A stretch of 64,000 bases of DNA from Streptomyces sp. ISL-36 (GCF_018614205.1 NZ_JAGGOS010000019.1:62728-126727), one strand, 5' to 3'; shown: positions 1 through 8,807, counted from the stretch's first letter. Notes: a model not told the origin generated them from the sequence alone. Program-made: numbers and translations.

Positions 1-1
1 C

Positions 2-430
2 AAATCCATCACCAAGCCCGCCGACCTGAACAACAAGAAGCTCTGCTCGGTCACCGGCTCCACCTCCGCGCAGAACGTCAAGACGAAACTGGCACCGCAG
101 GCCCAACTCCAGGAGTACGGCGGATATTCGGAGTGCCTGACCGGCCTGGAGAACGGCGTGATCGACGCCCTGACCACCGACGACTCGATCCTCGCCGGCT
201 ACGCCGCGCAGGACGAGTTCAAGGGCAAGTTCAAGCTCGCCGGCTTCAAGATGAGCAACGAGAACTACGGCATCGGCGTCCAGAAGGGCAGCGAACTCAA
301 GGACAGGATCAACACCGCGCTCGAGAAGATGGTGGCGGACGGCTCCTGGGAGCAGGCCGTGAAGAAGAACTTCGGCCCGGCCAACTACAAGAACGAGCCC
401 CCGCCGAAGATCGGCGACATCGTCAAGTGA
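2..430 (+). CDS. gluB: Glutamate ABC transporter substrate-binding protein, C-terminal part (5' end outside window)
   Basis: This is the last 142 codons of an extracellular solute-binding protein of the polar amino acid family (SBP family 3). The visible part contains the typical stretch SVTGSTSAQNV, then TTDDSILAGYA, and the characteristic family-3 ending in which the last helix (ALEKMVADGSWEQAVKKNF) precedes the C-terminus. It is followed after 10 bases by two membrane permeases of the His/Glu/Gln type, which is the gluBCD order known from actinobacteria. The protein would be a lipoprotein that captures glutamate and delivers it to GluC/GluD; its signal peptide and the gluA ATPase would lie before the window. 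The family call is firm; the exact substrate is inferred from gene order. Confidence 0.85.
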   Translation, partial: KSITKPADLNNKKLCSVTGSTSAQNVKTKLAPQAQLQEYGGYSECLTGLENGVIDALTTDDSILAGYAAQDEFKGKFKLAGFKMSNENYGIGVQKGSELKDRINTALEKMVADGSWEQAVKKNFGPANYKNEPPPKIGDIVK

Positions 431-440
431 GCAGGCCGAC

Positions 441-1106
441 GTGTTCGACTTCCTCGAAGGGTACGACCTGCTGGGAGCCTTCTGGGTGACGGTGCAGCTC
501 ACCGTCTACTCCGCGATCGGCTCCCTGATCTGGGGGACGCTGCTGGCCGCCATGCGCGTCAGCCCCGTCCCCCTGATGCGGGGCTTCGGCACCGTCTACG
601 TGAACATCGTCCGCAACATCCCCCTCACCGTCATCATCGTCTTCACCTCGCTCGGCCTCTTCCAGACCCTCGGGGTCAGCATGGGTGCCAAGGACTTCAC
701 CACCATCAACTTCCGGCTCGCCGTGCTCGGACTGATCGCCTACACCTCCGCCTTCGTCTGCGAGGCGCTGAGATCCGGCATCAACACCGTGCCCGTCGGC
801 CAGGTGGAGGCGGCCCGCGCCATCGGCCTCGGCTTCCCCCAGGTGCTGCGTCTGATCGTGCTGCCCCAGGCGTTCCGCTCGGTCGTCGGCCCGCTCGCCA
901 ACGTGCTGATCGCGCTCACCAAGAACACCACCGTCGCCGCCGCGATCGGCGTCGCGGAAGCCGCCCTGCTGATGCGCGAGATGATCGAGAACGAGGCACA
1001 GCTCATCCTCATCTCGGCGATCTTCGCCCTCGGCTTCATCTGCCTCACGCTCCCGACCGGCCTCTTCCTCGGCTGGCTGAGCAAGAAGGTGGCGGTGAAG
1101 CGATGA
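441..1106 (+). CDS. gluC: Glutamate ABC transporter permease GluC
   Basis: A 221-residue inner-membrane permease of the HisM/GlnP type. It has about five hydrophobic segments and the cytoplasmic EAA loop that docks the ATPase, seen as EAARAIGLGFPQVLRLIVLPQ around residues 115-135. The start is GTG, ten bases after the stop of the binding protein, which fits a co-translated operon. The gene overlaps the next permease by four bases (ATGA). Length and topology are normal for the family. Glutamate specificity is inferred from the gene order gluB-gluC-gluD. Confidence 0.88.
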   Translation: MFDFLEGYDLLGAFWVTVQLTVYSAIGSLIWGTLLAAMRVSPVPLMRGFGTVYVNIVRNIPLTVIIVFTSLGLFQTLGVSMGAKDFTTINFRLAVLGLIAYTSAFVCEALRSGINTVPVGQVEAARAIGLGFPQVLRLIVLPQAFRSVVGPLANVLIALTKNTTVAAAIGVAEAALLMREMIENEAQLILISAIFALGFICLTLPTGLFLGWLSKKVAVKR

Positions 1107-2017
1107 AAGAGCGGCCCACCGTCCTGTACGACGTCCCCGGCCCGCGCGCCCGACGGCGCAACCTGCTCTACACCGCCCTCTTCCTGCTCGCCCTGGCCGC
1201 CCTGATCTGGTGGGTAATGGCGAGCCTGGAGGAGAAGAACCAGCTCGAATGGGCCAAGTGGTCGCCGATCTTCACCGACTCCCGCGCCTGGACGACGTAC
1301 ATCCTCCCGGGCCTGGAGAACACCCTGATCGGCGCGGCGCTCGCCATGGTCATCGCCCTGCCCCTCGGCGCGCTCTTCGGTATCGCCCGGCTCTCCGACC
1401 ACCGCTGGACACGAGCGGCCGCCGGGACGGTCGTGGAGTTCTTCCGCGCCATCCCCGTCCTGATCCTCATGCTCTTCGCCAACGCCGCGTACTCCGAGTT
1501 CACCGACATCAGCCCTGAGAACCGTCCGCTGTACGCGGTCGTCACCGGTCTCGTGCTCTACAACGCCTCCGTGCTCGCCGAAGTGGTCCGCGCCGGCATC
1601 CTGTCCCTGCCGAGCGGGCAGACGGACGCGGCCAAGGCGATCGGCATGCGCAAGGGGCAGACCATGACGAACGTCCTGCTGCCCCAGTCGGTCACCGCGA
1701 TGCTTCCGGCGCTGGTCAGCCAGCTCGTCGTCATCGTCAAGGACACCGCGCTCGGCGGCGCGATGCTCGGCTTCTCCGAACTTCTCGCCTCGGTCCGGCC
1801 GATGAGCGCGAACTACGGCGCCAACACCATCGCGAGCTTCACCGTGGTCGCCGTGATCTTCGTGGTCCTCAACTTCGCCCTCACCACCTTCGCCGGATGG
1901 CTCGAACGCCGACTGCGGCGCGCCAAGAAGTCGACGGGCGCGGTGGTCGGCGCCGACGCGGTCGAGGAGCTGGCCACACCCGGCGAGCACGTCGGACCCG
2001 CCGACGAGACCAGATGA
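1103..2017 (+). CDS. gluD: Glutamate ABC transporter permease GluD
   Basis: A 304-residue permease, the partner of GluC, starting at ATG inside the gluC stop (ATGA overlap). The first hydrophobic segment is at about residues 19-40, followed by a soluble loop and further membrane spans. The EAA-type loop is visible as DAAKAIGMRKGQTMTNVLLP. A charged C-terminal tail of about 40 residues follows the last span. The longer N-terminus and tail compared with GluC are usual for GluD proteins. It ends the operon; the next 126 bases are C-rich and carry no gene. Confidence 0.88.
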   Translation: MKERPTVLYDVPGPRARRRNLLYTALFLLALAALIWWVMASLEEKNQLEWAKWSPIFTDSRAWTTYILPGLENTLIGAALAMVIALPLGALFGIARLSDHRWTRAAAGTVVEFFRAIPVLILMLFANAAYSEFTDISPENRPLYAVVTGLVLYNASVLAEVVRAGILSLPSGQTDAAKAIGMRKGQTMTNVLLPQSVTAMLPALVSQLVVIVKDTALGGAMLGFSELLASVRPMSANYGANTIASFTVVAVIFVVLNFALTTFAGWLERRLRRAKKSTGAVVGADAVEELATPGEHVGPADETR

Positions 2018-2143
2018 CCGGGCGCTCCGACGGAGACCGTCCACCCCAGGGCCCCCTCCCGCCTCGTCCACCACGTCCGCCTCCGCCACGACCGCCTCGT
2101 CCGGGTCCGCGCCGACCGAGCCCGCCCCGCCGGGAGAAGCCCC

Positions 2144-2896
2144 ATGACCGTCTCGGTCGTCCTGTTCACCTCGGACCTCCGGCTCCACGACCATCCGCCC
2201 CTGCGCGCCGCGCGCCGCTCGGGCAACGCGACCGTCCCCCTCTTCGTACGGGACCCGGCGGTGGACCGGGCGGGGTTCGCGGCCCCGAACCGGCTCGCCT
2301 TCCTCGCGGACTGCCTCGGCGACCTGGACGCCGGGCTGCGGGCACGGGGCGGCCGGCTCGTGCTCCGCTCGGCGGAACGACGACCTCGCGGGAGACACCA
2401 CCTCACGCCTCTCGCCGTACCTCCGCTTCGGAGCGGTCTCCGCGGCGTAGGTCGTGCACCGGGCACGCTCCCGGGGAGGGGAGGGCGCCGAGGCCTTCGT
2501 ACGACAGCTCTGCCGGCGCGACTTCCACCACCAGGTACTCGCCGCCCGCCCCAGGGCAGCCGTCGAGGACTACCGTCCCCGCGGCGACCACCGGCGCGTG
2601 GGCCGGGAGGCCGAGGCCGACCTGCAGGCACCAGCTGAACTGGCAGTGGACGGCAGGCGCCGGCACCGACAGCCGCCCGACCGGGTCCTCAACCCCGTGC
2701 GCCAGGGTCTGAGGTACGACCCCGACGGAGCGTACGTACGGCGCTGGGTGCCCGAGCTGGCAGGCGTCGAGGGGCCGCTGGTCCACGAACCGTGGAAGCT
2801 GCCCGGCCGCGAACGGGGCCGGTACGACTACCAGAGCCGCTCGTCGAACTCGCCGACGGTCTCGCCCGGTTCCGGCAGGCGCGCGGTCTGGTCTGA
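2144..2896 (+). pseudogene. Deoxyribodipyrimidine photolyase, broken by frameshifts and internal loss
   Basis: The first 80 codons read as a good photolyase N-terminus (VVLFTSDLRLHDHPPLRAA, then RDPAV and NRLAFLADCL), after which the frame is lost near position 2390. Homology continues in other frames: DTTSRLSPYLRFGAVSA from about 2393 running into a TAG, then GGEGAEAFVRQLCRRDFHHQVLAARP from about 2470, then QLNWQWTAGAGTD near 2635 in a third frame, then LNPVRQGLRYDPDGAYVRRW from about 2690. The last piece, VELADGLARFRQARGLV, ends at the TGA at 2894-2896. The stretch between the antenna-domain end and LSPYL, and most of the segment before NWQW, are missing. At about 750 bases it is little more than half of a normal gene of about 1.3 kb. 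It is therefore a decayed gene rather than a sequencing slip. Confidence 0.85.
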
Positions 2897-3056
2897 GCGG
2901 CGCCGACACCCGGTGCGGTGAGCCCCGTACCCCGGCACCGACCCGCGACTCGTCCGGGTGAGGGTGTCCCCCGGAAGTGGATCACCGGCGCTCGCCGGGG
3001 TGACGGGGCGGCGCGCCGTTTTCGCGTACGCGGGGGCGAGCCGCCTTGATGGGTAC

Positions 3057-3422
3057 GTGAGTACCACGAGCACCGCGCCGATACTGACCGGACTCCCTCA
3101 GCCCCACGTCTGTGACCAGGGCGCGGACAGCGCGCCCTGCGACATAGTCGTCCACTCCTGTACGAACGTCGGCGCCACGACCCTGCTGGTCCGGCTGAGA
3201 GGCGAGATCGACCACTACAGTGCCGCGCCGCTGCGGGCGATGCTCACCTCCGCCGCCGCGGAGGGCGTCACCGGACTGATCCTGGACGCCGCGCGGGTCA
3301 CCTTCTGCGATGCCGGACTGCTCGGGGTCCTCGACCAGTGGTCGAGGACGGGCCGCCGCTACCGCATCGACGCACCCTCGGACGTCGTCCTCAGACTGCT
3401 GCGGGTCGCGGCGGCCCCCTGA
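3057..3422 (+). CDS. STAS-domain protein (anti-sigma factor antagonist type)
   Basis: A 121-residue protein with one STAS domain from about residue 20 to the end. The core pattern GEIDHYSAAPLRAML...GLILDAARVTFCDAGLLGVL matches the SpoIIAA/BldG family, whose members are phosphorylated on a Ser in a D-S-(S/A)-G motif. Here the motif reads FCDAGLLG, so the usual phospho-serine is replaced by alanine and normal kinase control is doubtful. A longer reading frame starts at 2958, but the GTG at 3057 places the domain at the normal distance from the N-terminus and is preferred. The gene converges on the amylase gene across a strong hairpin. Confidence 0.7.
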   Translation: MSTTSTAPILTGLPQPHVCDQGADSAPCDIVVHSCTNVGATTLLVRLRGEIDHYSAAPLRAMLTSAAAEGVTGLILDAARVTFCDAGLLGVLDQWSRTGRRYRIDAPSDVVLRLLRVAAAP

Positions 3423-3434
3423 CACCGCGAGAGT

Positions 3435-3466
3435 CGGCGGCCCCGTGCGTTTCCGCGGGGCCGCCG
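3435..3466. terminator. Hairpin between convergent STAS and amylase genes
   Basis: A perfect ten-base-pair stem CGGCGGCCCC / GGGGCCGCCG encloses a 12-base loop. It lies 13 bases after the STAS stop and 15 bases after the amylase stop on the other strand, so it can serve both genes as a bidirectional terminator. Confidence 0.75.
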
Positions 3467-3481
3467 AGTCCCGTGGGACCG

Positions 3482-6472
3482 CTACTTCAGATACGGTCCC
3501 GCTGCGCCGATCCGGCCGGGGCCGTTCAGCACGTACACCCGCAGGTTGCCCTTGCCGGGTGCCGCGATGTTCAGCGTGCCGTCGGTGACGACCCGCTGAT
3601 CACCGGTGACGGCGTCGGTGTAGGTGCCGTTGGGGAGGGAGCCGAAGGTGGCGCCGCCCGAGACGGTGACGAGGGCGAAGCTGTCCGTCGTACCGCTGGT
3701 GTAGCGGCGCTTGAACGCCATGTCGCCCTGGACGCCCTCCGTGGAGTACTGGCCCATCTGGAGGGCCGGGATCGCGCGGCGGATCTGGTTCAGCCGCTGG
3801 ACGTGCCGGACCAGCGGCTGGGCGAGGGTCTGGGCGACCGTGCCGCTCGCCGACTCGACCGTGGAGAAGCCGGAGGCCTTCACCTCGCCCGCGAGATGGT
3901 CGCCGAAGTAGGCACGTCCCGTCGTCGCCAGCGGGCAGGTGGGCCCGCAGTCGATCCTCTTGCCCTTCTGGAACTCGATCTCGGAGCCGTAGTAGAGGGT
4001 GGGGATGCCGCGGAAGGTCCACATCAGCGACATGTTCTCCGCCCAGGCGTCCGTGCCGCCGGCGTAGCGTTCATGGCCCTTGTTGGGACCGTAGTCGTGG
4101 CTGTCGACGTAGACCACGTTGTACGTGGCGTCGTTGTAGCTGTCGTCGGAGTCCTTGCCGTTGTGGAAGGCGTTGGAGGCGTCACCGAAGTTCATGTGCA
4201 TGCGCATGTCGATGACGTTCATGCCCGAGAACCTGCTGTGGTCGGTGGCGTGGTACGAGTTTCCCTGGAGGAACGCGTTGTTCGAGGTGGGCTGGTTCCC
4301 TGTGCCCTGCTGCTGCTCGTAGTCGTACATCTCCAGGGCGGCCCTGGCGTCGTCGAGCGCGTACTCCTTGCGTTCCTTCCAGGTGTAGAACTGGGCCGAG
4401 TGGTTGACCGAGCCGCGGTTCCACTTGTCGTTGACGAAGGCGGCGACCTCCCCGAAGACGAAGAAGTTCTTCGCCGCCTCCGCCCCGAACCTCTGGGTGA
4501 CGCGCTCCTGGATGGCGGGCAGGAAGGGACGGTTCCAGGTGGTGCGCGGGATGTGGACGGCGGTGTCGACGCGGAAGCCGTCGACCCCCATGTCGATGTA
4601 CTTGTTGTAGGCGCCGATCAGATAGTTCTGCACGGGCGCGGACTCGGTGTTGAAGTCTGCGAGGTCGTCGTGCAGCCAACAGGAACGGGAGTCCTCTCCC
4701 TCCCAGTTGCCGATCCAGCAGGCGTGGTAGAGCGACTTCGGGAACATCCCCGACGTGGGGCCGGGCCACTGGCAGTTGTAGATCCGGTAGCCCTCCGGTG
4801 AGGTGTACTGGGTCGGGACGCCCCAGTTGACGCAGGTGTTGCCGGACGGCTCGGCCGTCGACCACAGGTCGCCGTTGTAGTACGACTTCCCCGACTTCGG
4901 CTCGACGGTCAGACCGTCGTACTCGAAGGAGGAGTTGGGCTCGTCGTAGAACCAGCTCCACTGGCTGTCCCGGACGCCGTACACCTTCGGGGTGAACAGT
5001 CCCTTGGCGCCCCAGCGGGAGGAGTGGTTGTAGACGACGTCCTGGTAGATCTTCATGCCCTTGGCGTGGGCCGCGTTGATCAGGTCCTGGTAGGACGCTC
5101 CGGCGGACTCCAGACGGGCGTCGACCCGGTAGAAGTCGTAGCCGTGGTACCCGTGGTAGTCGTAGTCGGACCGGTTGAGGACCACGGGGGTGATCCAGAC
5201 GGCGGAGAAGCCGAGGGCCTTGATGTAGTCGAGCTTCTTCACCAGGCCCTTGAAGTCGCCCCGGAACATGGGGTCGTCGTTGGCTGCGTTGCCCGACTTC
5301 GTGTGCTGGCTGCCGCCGCGGTTGTTCGACGGGTCGCCGTCCGCGAAGCGTGCGGTGAGGACGAAGTAGATCGGGTCCTTGCGCGGGTCGGTGCCCAGCG
5401 GGCGGCCGGTGTCCGGCACGGGTGGCGCGTCGCCGGTGGTCACCTGGGCGGGCGCGGAGGCGGCGGAGGCGTTGCCCGCGGCGTCGAGGGCCTTGACCGT
5501 GTAGGTGTAGACGGTCCGCTCCTCCAGGTGGGTGTCGGAGAGGACCGTGGAGCCGACATCGGTGACGACCGTGCCCTTGGTGCCCCCGGTGCGGGTCACC
5601 TGATAGGTCTTCACGCCCTTGTCGTCGCTGGAGGGTTCCCAGGTCAGCACGGCCGAGACGTTCTCGGCGCTCGCCTTCAGCCCGGTCGGCACGGTGGGCG
5701 CCTGGGTGTCCGGGGCCTCGACGGCGCACGGGTCCTTGGCGTCCCGGGTGACCACCCGGTCCTTGACGGTGGTCGTGCCGGCGGGCAGGGCGTAGTTCGT
5801 GCTGTTGTTGTTGTCCCAGACGCCGTTGCCGTTGTTGAAGACGGCGCTCATGGTGGTCGCCGCCCCCAGGTCGACCGTCCGTCGCCACCAGCCGGTGCAG
5901 GCGGCCTCCATGCCGACGCCGGGGACGGTGGTCCAGGCCCCTCCGGCCGGCTGGTAGTGGAGGTTGGCGGTGGTCCAGCCGAGCGCGGCGGTGGAGTAGT
6001 AGACGGTGGCCTGGTGGCCGGGCTCGGCGGGCCCGCCGGGGTCCGCGGCGCAGGGGTCGGAGTGGGCCACCACGCCGTCCTTGACCGTGATCGTTCCCGT
6101 GCCGAGGTCGTAGTTCCGGCCGCCGTTGTTGTCCCAGGTGCCGCTGCCGTTGTTGAAGGTGGCCTGAAGCCCTTCGGCGGAGCCGAGGGTGACGGTCTTC
6201 TTCACCCAGTCCGTGCAGGCCGCCTCCATCCGGACGCCGGGAACGGTGGTCCAGGCGCCGCCGTCGGGCGCGTAATGCAGGTAAGGGGCCGACCAGTTCT
6301 TCGTCTTCGTGTAGTAGAAGACGGTCGCGGTGTTCTCCGTGGCCGCGACGGGCGCCACGGGTGGGGCGGTCGGCGTGGCCGGAGGCACGGCCGAGAGCAG
6401 TCCGAGGAGGCAGGCCGCGGCCACGGCCGCGGCCGGGGCGCGTCCGAACCGCCGGAAGGGAGTACGTCGCAT
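3482..6472 (-). CDS. Secreted alpha-amylase (GH13) with two CBM25-type starch-binding domains and an FN3 domain
   Basis: A 996-residue exported enzyme. The ATG at 6472 has GGAGA nine bases upstream and gives a classic signal peptide (MRRTP, then a hydrophobic core AAAVAAACLLGLL); an upstream in-frame start would hide it. Two copies of a starch-binding domain follow at about 50-130 and 150-240 (VFYY...HY, PGV.MEAAC, FNNG.G.WDNN), then a fibronectin type III domain at about 250-340. The GH13 barrel runs from about 360: QDVVYNH (region I), GVDGFRVDTAVH with the nucleophile Asp (II), FVFGEV with the acid Glu (III) and YVDSHD (IV). A beta-sandwich domain closes the protein. It would degrade starch outside the cell. 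A MalR-like site lies about 120 bases upstream, which suggests induction by maltose-type sugars. Confidence 0.92.
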   Translation of the reverse strand: MRRTPFRRFGRAPAAAVAAACLLGLLSAVPPATPTAPPVAPVAATENTATVFYYTKTKNWSAPYLHYAPDGGAWTTVPGVRMEAACTDWVKKTVTLGSAEGLQATFNNGSGTWDNNGGRNYDLGTGTITVKDGVVAHSDPCAADPGGPAEPGHQATVYYSTAALGWTTANLHYQPAGGAWTTVPGVGMEAACTGWWRRTVDLGAATTMSAVFNNGNGVWDNNNSTNYALPAGTTTVKDRVVTRDAKDPCAVEAPDTQAPTVPTGLKASAENVSAVLTWEPSSDDKGVKTYQVTRTGGTKGTVVTDVGSTVLSDTHLEERTVYTYTVKALDAAGNASAASAPAQVTTGDAPPVPDTGRPLGTDPRKDPIYFVLTARFADGDPSNNRGGSQHTKSGNAANDDPMFRGDFKGLVKKLDYIKALGFSAVWITPVVLNRSDYDYHGYHGYDFYRVDARLESAGASYQDLINAAHAKGMKIYQDVVYNHSSRWGAKGLFTPKVYGVRDSQWSWFYDEPNSSFEYDGLTVEPKSGKSYYNGDLWSTAEPSGNTCVNWGVPTQYTSPEGYRIYNCQWPGPTSGMFPKSLYHACWIGNWEGEDSRSCWLHDDLADFNTESAPVQNYLIGAYNKYIDMGVDGFRVDTAVHIPRTTWNRPFLPAIQERVTQRFGAEAAKNFFVFGEVAAFVNDKWNRGSVNHSAQFYTWKERKEYALDDARAALEMYDYEQQQGTGNQPTSNNAFLQGNSYHATDHSRFSGMNVIDMRMHMNFGDASNAFHNGKDSDDSYNDATYNVVYVDSHDYGPNKGHERYAGGTDAWAENMSLMWTFRGIPTLYYGSEIEFQKGKRIDCGPTCPLATTGRAYFGDHLAGEVKASGFSTVESASGTVAQTLAQPLVRHVQRLNQIRRAIPALQMGQYSTEGVQGDMAFKRRYTSGTTDSFALVTVSGGATFGSLPNGTYTDAVTGDQRVVTDGTLNIAAPGKGNLRVYVLNGPGRIGAAGPYLK

Positions 6473-6593
6473 GCGTCTCTTCTCCGGAGCAGGGCCGCGG
6501 CGGGGAGGCCGCGGCGTCGACGGGACCCGCTCGTCCCGACGCGCCTCGGGCAGGGAACGGGGGCGCTGCCGCGGGGTGTTGAAAACCCCGTCG

Positions 6594-6615
6594 GCAACTT
6601 GCTGCAAGCTCTTGC
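6594..6615 (-). promoter_or_regulatory. MalR-like operator upstream of the amylase gene
   Basis: On the amylase strand the region reads GCAAGAGCTTGCAGCAAGTTGC. Repeats of CTTGCAG/GCAAGTTTC type are known before Streptomyces amylase and malE genes, where the LacI-family repressor MalR binds. The motif match is by eye and from memory of published sites. Confidence 0.5.
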
Positions 6616-6747
6616 GGTCGGGAAGTTACCCGGGCGTGATGGGTACGTAAAGAGCCCGGGACGGATCCGCTCCCGGTCGAGCCTGTCCAGGGGTGCGGGT
6701 GCCGGCCCGTCGGCCCTTCCTTTCTGGGCCCGGATGCCACCAGGGGC

Positions 6748-6761
6748 TTGAACGTGTTCAA
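6748..6761. promoter_or_regulatory. TTGAAC-GT-GTTCAA palindrome at a start region
   Basis: Six-base perfect arms around a two-base centre, followed at once by TAATGT and, 11 bases after the palindrome, by the ATG at 6772. The size and symmetry suit a TetR-type repressor site. The position leaves almost no leader, so transcription may begin near the start codon. The rest of the 6473-6771 interval shows the MalR-like site and no gene. Confidence 0.45.
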
Positions 6762-6771
6762 TAATGTGGGC

Positions 6772-7134
6772 ATGATCTCGATGCGCCCCCGCCACCGGGC
6801 CCTCTCCGCCGCCGCCCTGTACGTCGGCGCGACCGCCGTCGCCGGCCTGGTGCTCGTCCTCACGGACGGCTCCCCGGACCGCCTCGCCGTGCTGCACCTC
6901 CTGTCCTTCCCGGGGTCGGCCGTGGTGACCGTGCTCCTCTACCTGACGTCGGCCCTCTTCGGCCCCGCCGACCCGCCCGCGGACCAGGCCACCGAACCGG
7001 GGATCGCCCTCGGCTCGCTGGTGCCCGTCGTGGGCGGGGCCCTCGTCAACGTGCTGCTGATCCGGGGCGCGGTCGGATTCGTGCGCGTGTTCCTCCGGGA
7101 GCGGGCGGCGACCCGCCGGGCGCGCGACCACTGA
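6772..7134 (+). CDS. Small integral membrane protein of unknown function
   Basis: A 120-residue protein with about three hydrophobic segments (roughly residues 10-30, 42-66 and 80-100) and a short basic tail ending RRARDH. I do not recognise a named family. A TTG at 6748 would extend the frame, but it lies inside a perfect palindrome that looks like an operator, so the ATG at 6772 (or the ATG three codons later) is preferred. The last eight codons and the stop are duplicated immediately downstream. Confidence 0.6.
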   Translation: MISMRPRHRALSAAALYVGATAVAGLVLVLTDGSPDRLAVLHLLSFPGSAVVTVLLYLTSALFGPADPPADQATEPGIALGSLVPVVGGALVNVLLIRGAVGFVRVFLRERAATRRARDH

Positions 7135-7187
7135 GGGACGGGGCCGTGGCGACCCGCCGGGCGCGCGGTCACTGAGGGGCGGGGCCG
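7107..7187. repeat. 41-base tandem duplication of a gene tail
   Basis: Bases 7107-7146 and 7148-7187 match at 37 of 40 positions. The first copy contains the last codons and the stop of the membrane protein gene; the second lies wholly downstream. The copies are spaced 41 bases apart. Confidence 0.85.
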
Positions 7188-7305
7188 CGGGGCACGGCCG
7201 CGGGGCGACGCATAGAGTCGTCCCCGGCTCCGGCACCGGACGCCTCCCCGGCGTCCCGAGGCCCGCGCCCCCTCCGTACCACCGACCCATCCCGAGGAGC
7301 ACTCC

Positions 7306-8136
7306 GTGACCGACCCGGCGCCCATCGCCCTGCAGCAGCAGATCGCCCGGGAACTCGAGGTTTCCGAGACCTTCGACCCTCTCGTCGAGATCGAGCGCCG
7401 GGTGGCCTTCCTCACCGAGCGCCTCACCTCCACGGGCCTTCGCTGCCTCGTCCTCGGCATCAGCGGAGGCGTGGACTCCACGACGGCGGGACGGCTCTGC
7501 CAGCTCGCCGTGGAGCGGGCCAGGGCCGCCGGACACGAGGCCACCTTCTACGCCATGCGGCTGCCCTACGGAGTCCAGGCCGACGAGAAGGACGCCCAGC
7601 TCGCCCTGGGCTTCATCGCCGCCGACCAGGTCCTGACCGTGGATGTCAGGCCCGCGAGCGACGCCGCCCTCGCCGCCTGCCTGGCCGGGGGAGTGGGCTT
7701 CCGAGACGCCCACCACCAGGACTTCGTCCAGGGCAACATCAAGGCCCGGCAGCGGATGATCGCCCAGTACGCCGTCGCCGGCGCCCACGACGGCCTTGTC
7801 GTCGGCACCGACCACGCCGCGGAGGCCGTCTCCGGGTTCTTCACCAAGTACGGCGACGGAGCGGCCGACGTCGTGCCGCTCACGGGTCTGACCAAGCGCC
7901 GGGTGCGGGCCGTCGCCGAGGCCCTGGGAGCCCCCTCGGAGCTGGTGTGGAAGACCCCGACGGCCGACCTGGAGACGCTCGACCCGGGCAAGCCCGACGA
8001 GGACGCGCTCGGTGTGACGTACGACGACATCGACGACTTCCTGGAGGGCAAGCCGGTGAGCGAGGAGGCCTTCGACGCGATCGTCCGCCGCTACGAGCTC
8101 ACCGACCACAAGCGGCGGCTGCCGATCGCTCCCTGA
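7306..8136 (+). CDS. nadE: Ammonia-dependent NAD(+) synthetase
   Basis: A 276-residue cytoplasmic enzyme that converts deamido-NAD, ATP and ammonia to NAD, the last step of NAD synthesis. The adenylating PP-loop is visible as GISGGVDSTTAGRL near residue 50. Other family landmarks are FVQGNIKARQRMIAQY, GTDHAAEAVSGFFTKYGDG and PLTGLTKRRVR. Near the C-terminus come PTADLE and EDALGVTYDDID. The length matches bacterial NadE without a glutaminase domain. GTG start with GAGGAG upstream. It appears to be a single-gene unit. Confidence 0.95.
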   Translation: MTDPAPIALQQQIARELEVSETFDPLVEIERRVAFLTERLTSTGLRCLVLGISGGVDSTTAGRLCQLAVERARAAGHEATFYAMRLPYGVQADEKDAQLALGFIAADQVLTVDVRPASDAALAACLAGGVGFRDAHHQDFVQGNIKARQRMIAQYAVAGAHDGLVVGTDHAAEAVSGFFTKYGDGAADVVPLTGLTKRRVRAVAEALGAPSELVWKTPTADLETLDPGKPDEDALGVTYDDIDDFLEGKPVSEEAFDAIVRRYELTDHKRRLPIAP

Positions 8137-8250
8137 GGGTGACGCCCGGCGACCATCCGGACGTTTCCGCGTGGCGAGGGGAACGACGGGCGGTCGCCGT
8201 GGTGTGCCCTGGGACCAGTCGAGCGGCACACGCGTGAAGGGAAGACGACG

Positions 8251-8649
8251 ATGTTCGGACAGGCGAAGGCGTTCAGCGGTTTCTCGGTGGACGACCTCGG
8301 CAAGGCCAAGCAGTTCTACGGAGACACGCTCGGGCTCCGGGTCGAGGAGAGCGGTTCCGGGGACATGAGGATGCTCTCCCTCACGCTCGGCGGAGGCGCC
8401 CAGGTGTTCGTCTACCCCAAGGACAACCACACTCCGGCGACGTTCACCATCCTCAACTTCCCCGTGGACGACATCGACGCGGCGGTCGAGGAGCTGGAGA
8501 AGCGCGGGGTGCGCCTGGAGCGGTACCCCGAGTTCGGCGGGGACGAGAAGGGCGTCGTCCGGGGCGGTGGCGGCGACGAAGGTCCGGCGGCGATCGCCTG
8601 GTTCACGGACCCGGCCGGGAACGTCCTCTCCGTCATCCAGGAGAGCTGA
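8251..8649 (+). CDS. VOC-family (glyoxalase-fold) protein, single domain
   Basis: A 132-residue protein of the vicinal oxygen chelate fold. It opens with [21 protein letters not shown], the usual first beta-alpha-beta unit, and ends with [13 protein letters not shown], the usual last strand. Such proteins bind a metal and small substrates or act as resistance or lyase proteins; the specific role cannot be read from the sequence. One of four VOC genes in the window and the only one-domain form. ATG start after GAAGGGAAG. Confidence 0.8.
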   Translation: MFGQAKAFSGFSVDDLGKAKQFYGDTLGLRVEESGSGDMRMLSLTLGGGAQVFVYPKDNHTPATFTILNFPVDDIDAAVEELEKRGVRLERYPEFGGDEKGVVRGGGGDEGPAAIAWFTDPAGNVLSVIQES

Positions 8650-8807
8650 GCGCACGGGGGCCCGGGGCCGTCGGCCCACGCCGCCGGCCGCCCGGGTCCC
8701 ATGCCGCCGGCGTCGTCCCGCCAGGCGTCAGGAGGCGGCGCGACCGTGGTTTTCCATCCTCCGCCGGGGGAAGCCGCTGCCCCAGAAGACGGCGGAGGAG
8801 GCGCATC

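Noticed and set aside
740..2401. 553-codon minus-strand open frame opposite gluC and gluD
   Set aside because: It is the antisense shadow of two clear permease genes; its protein has low-complexity Arg/Gly/Glu content and no motif.
4182..6863. 893-codon minus-strand open frame
   Set aside because: It overlaps the amylase gene in another frame of the same strand, and its translation is Arg/Pro-rich low-complexity sequence.
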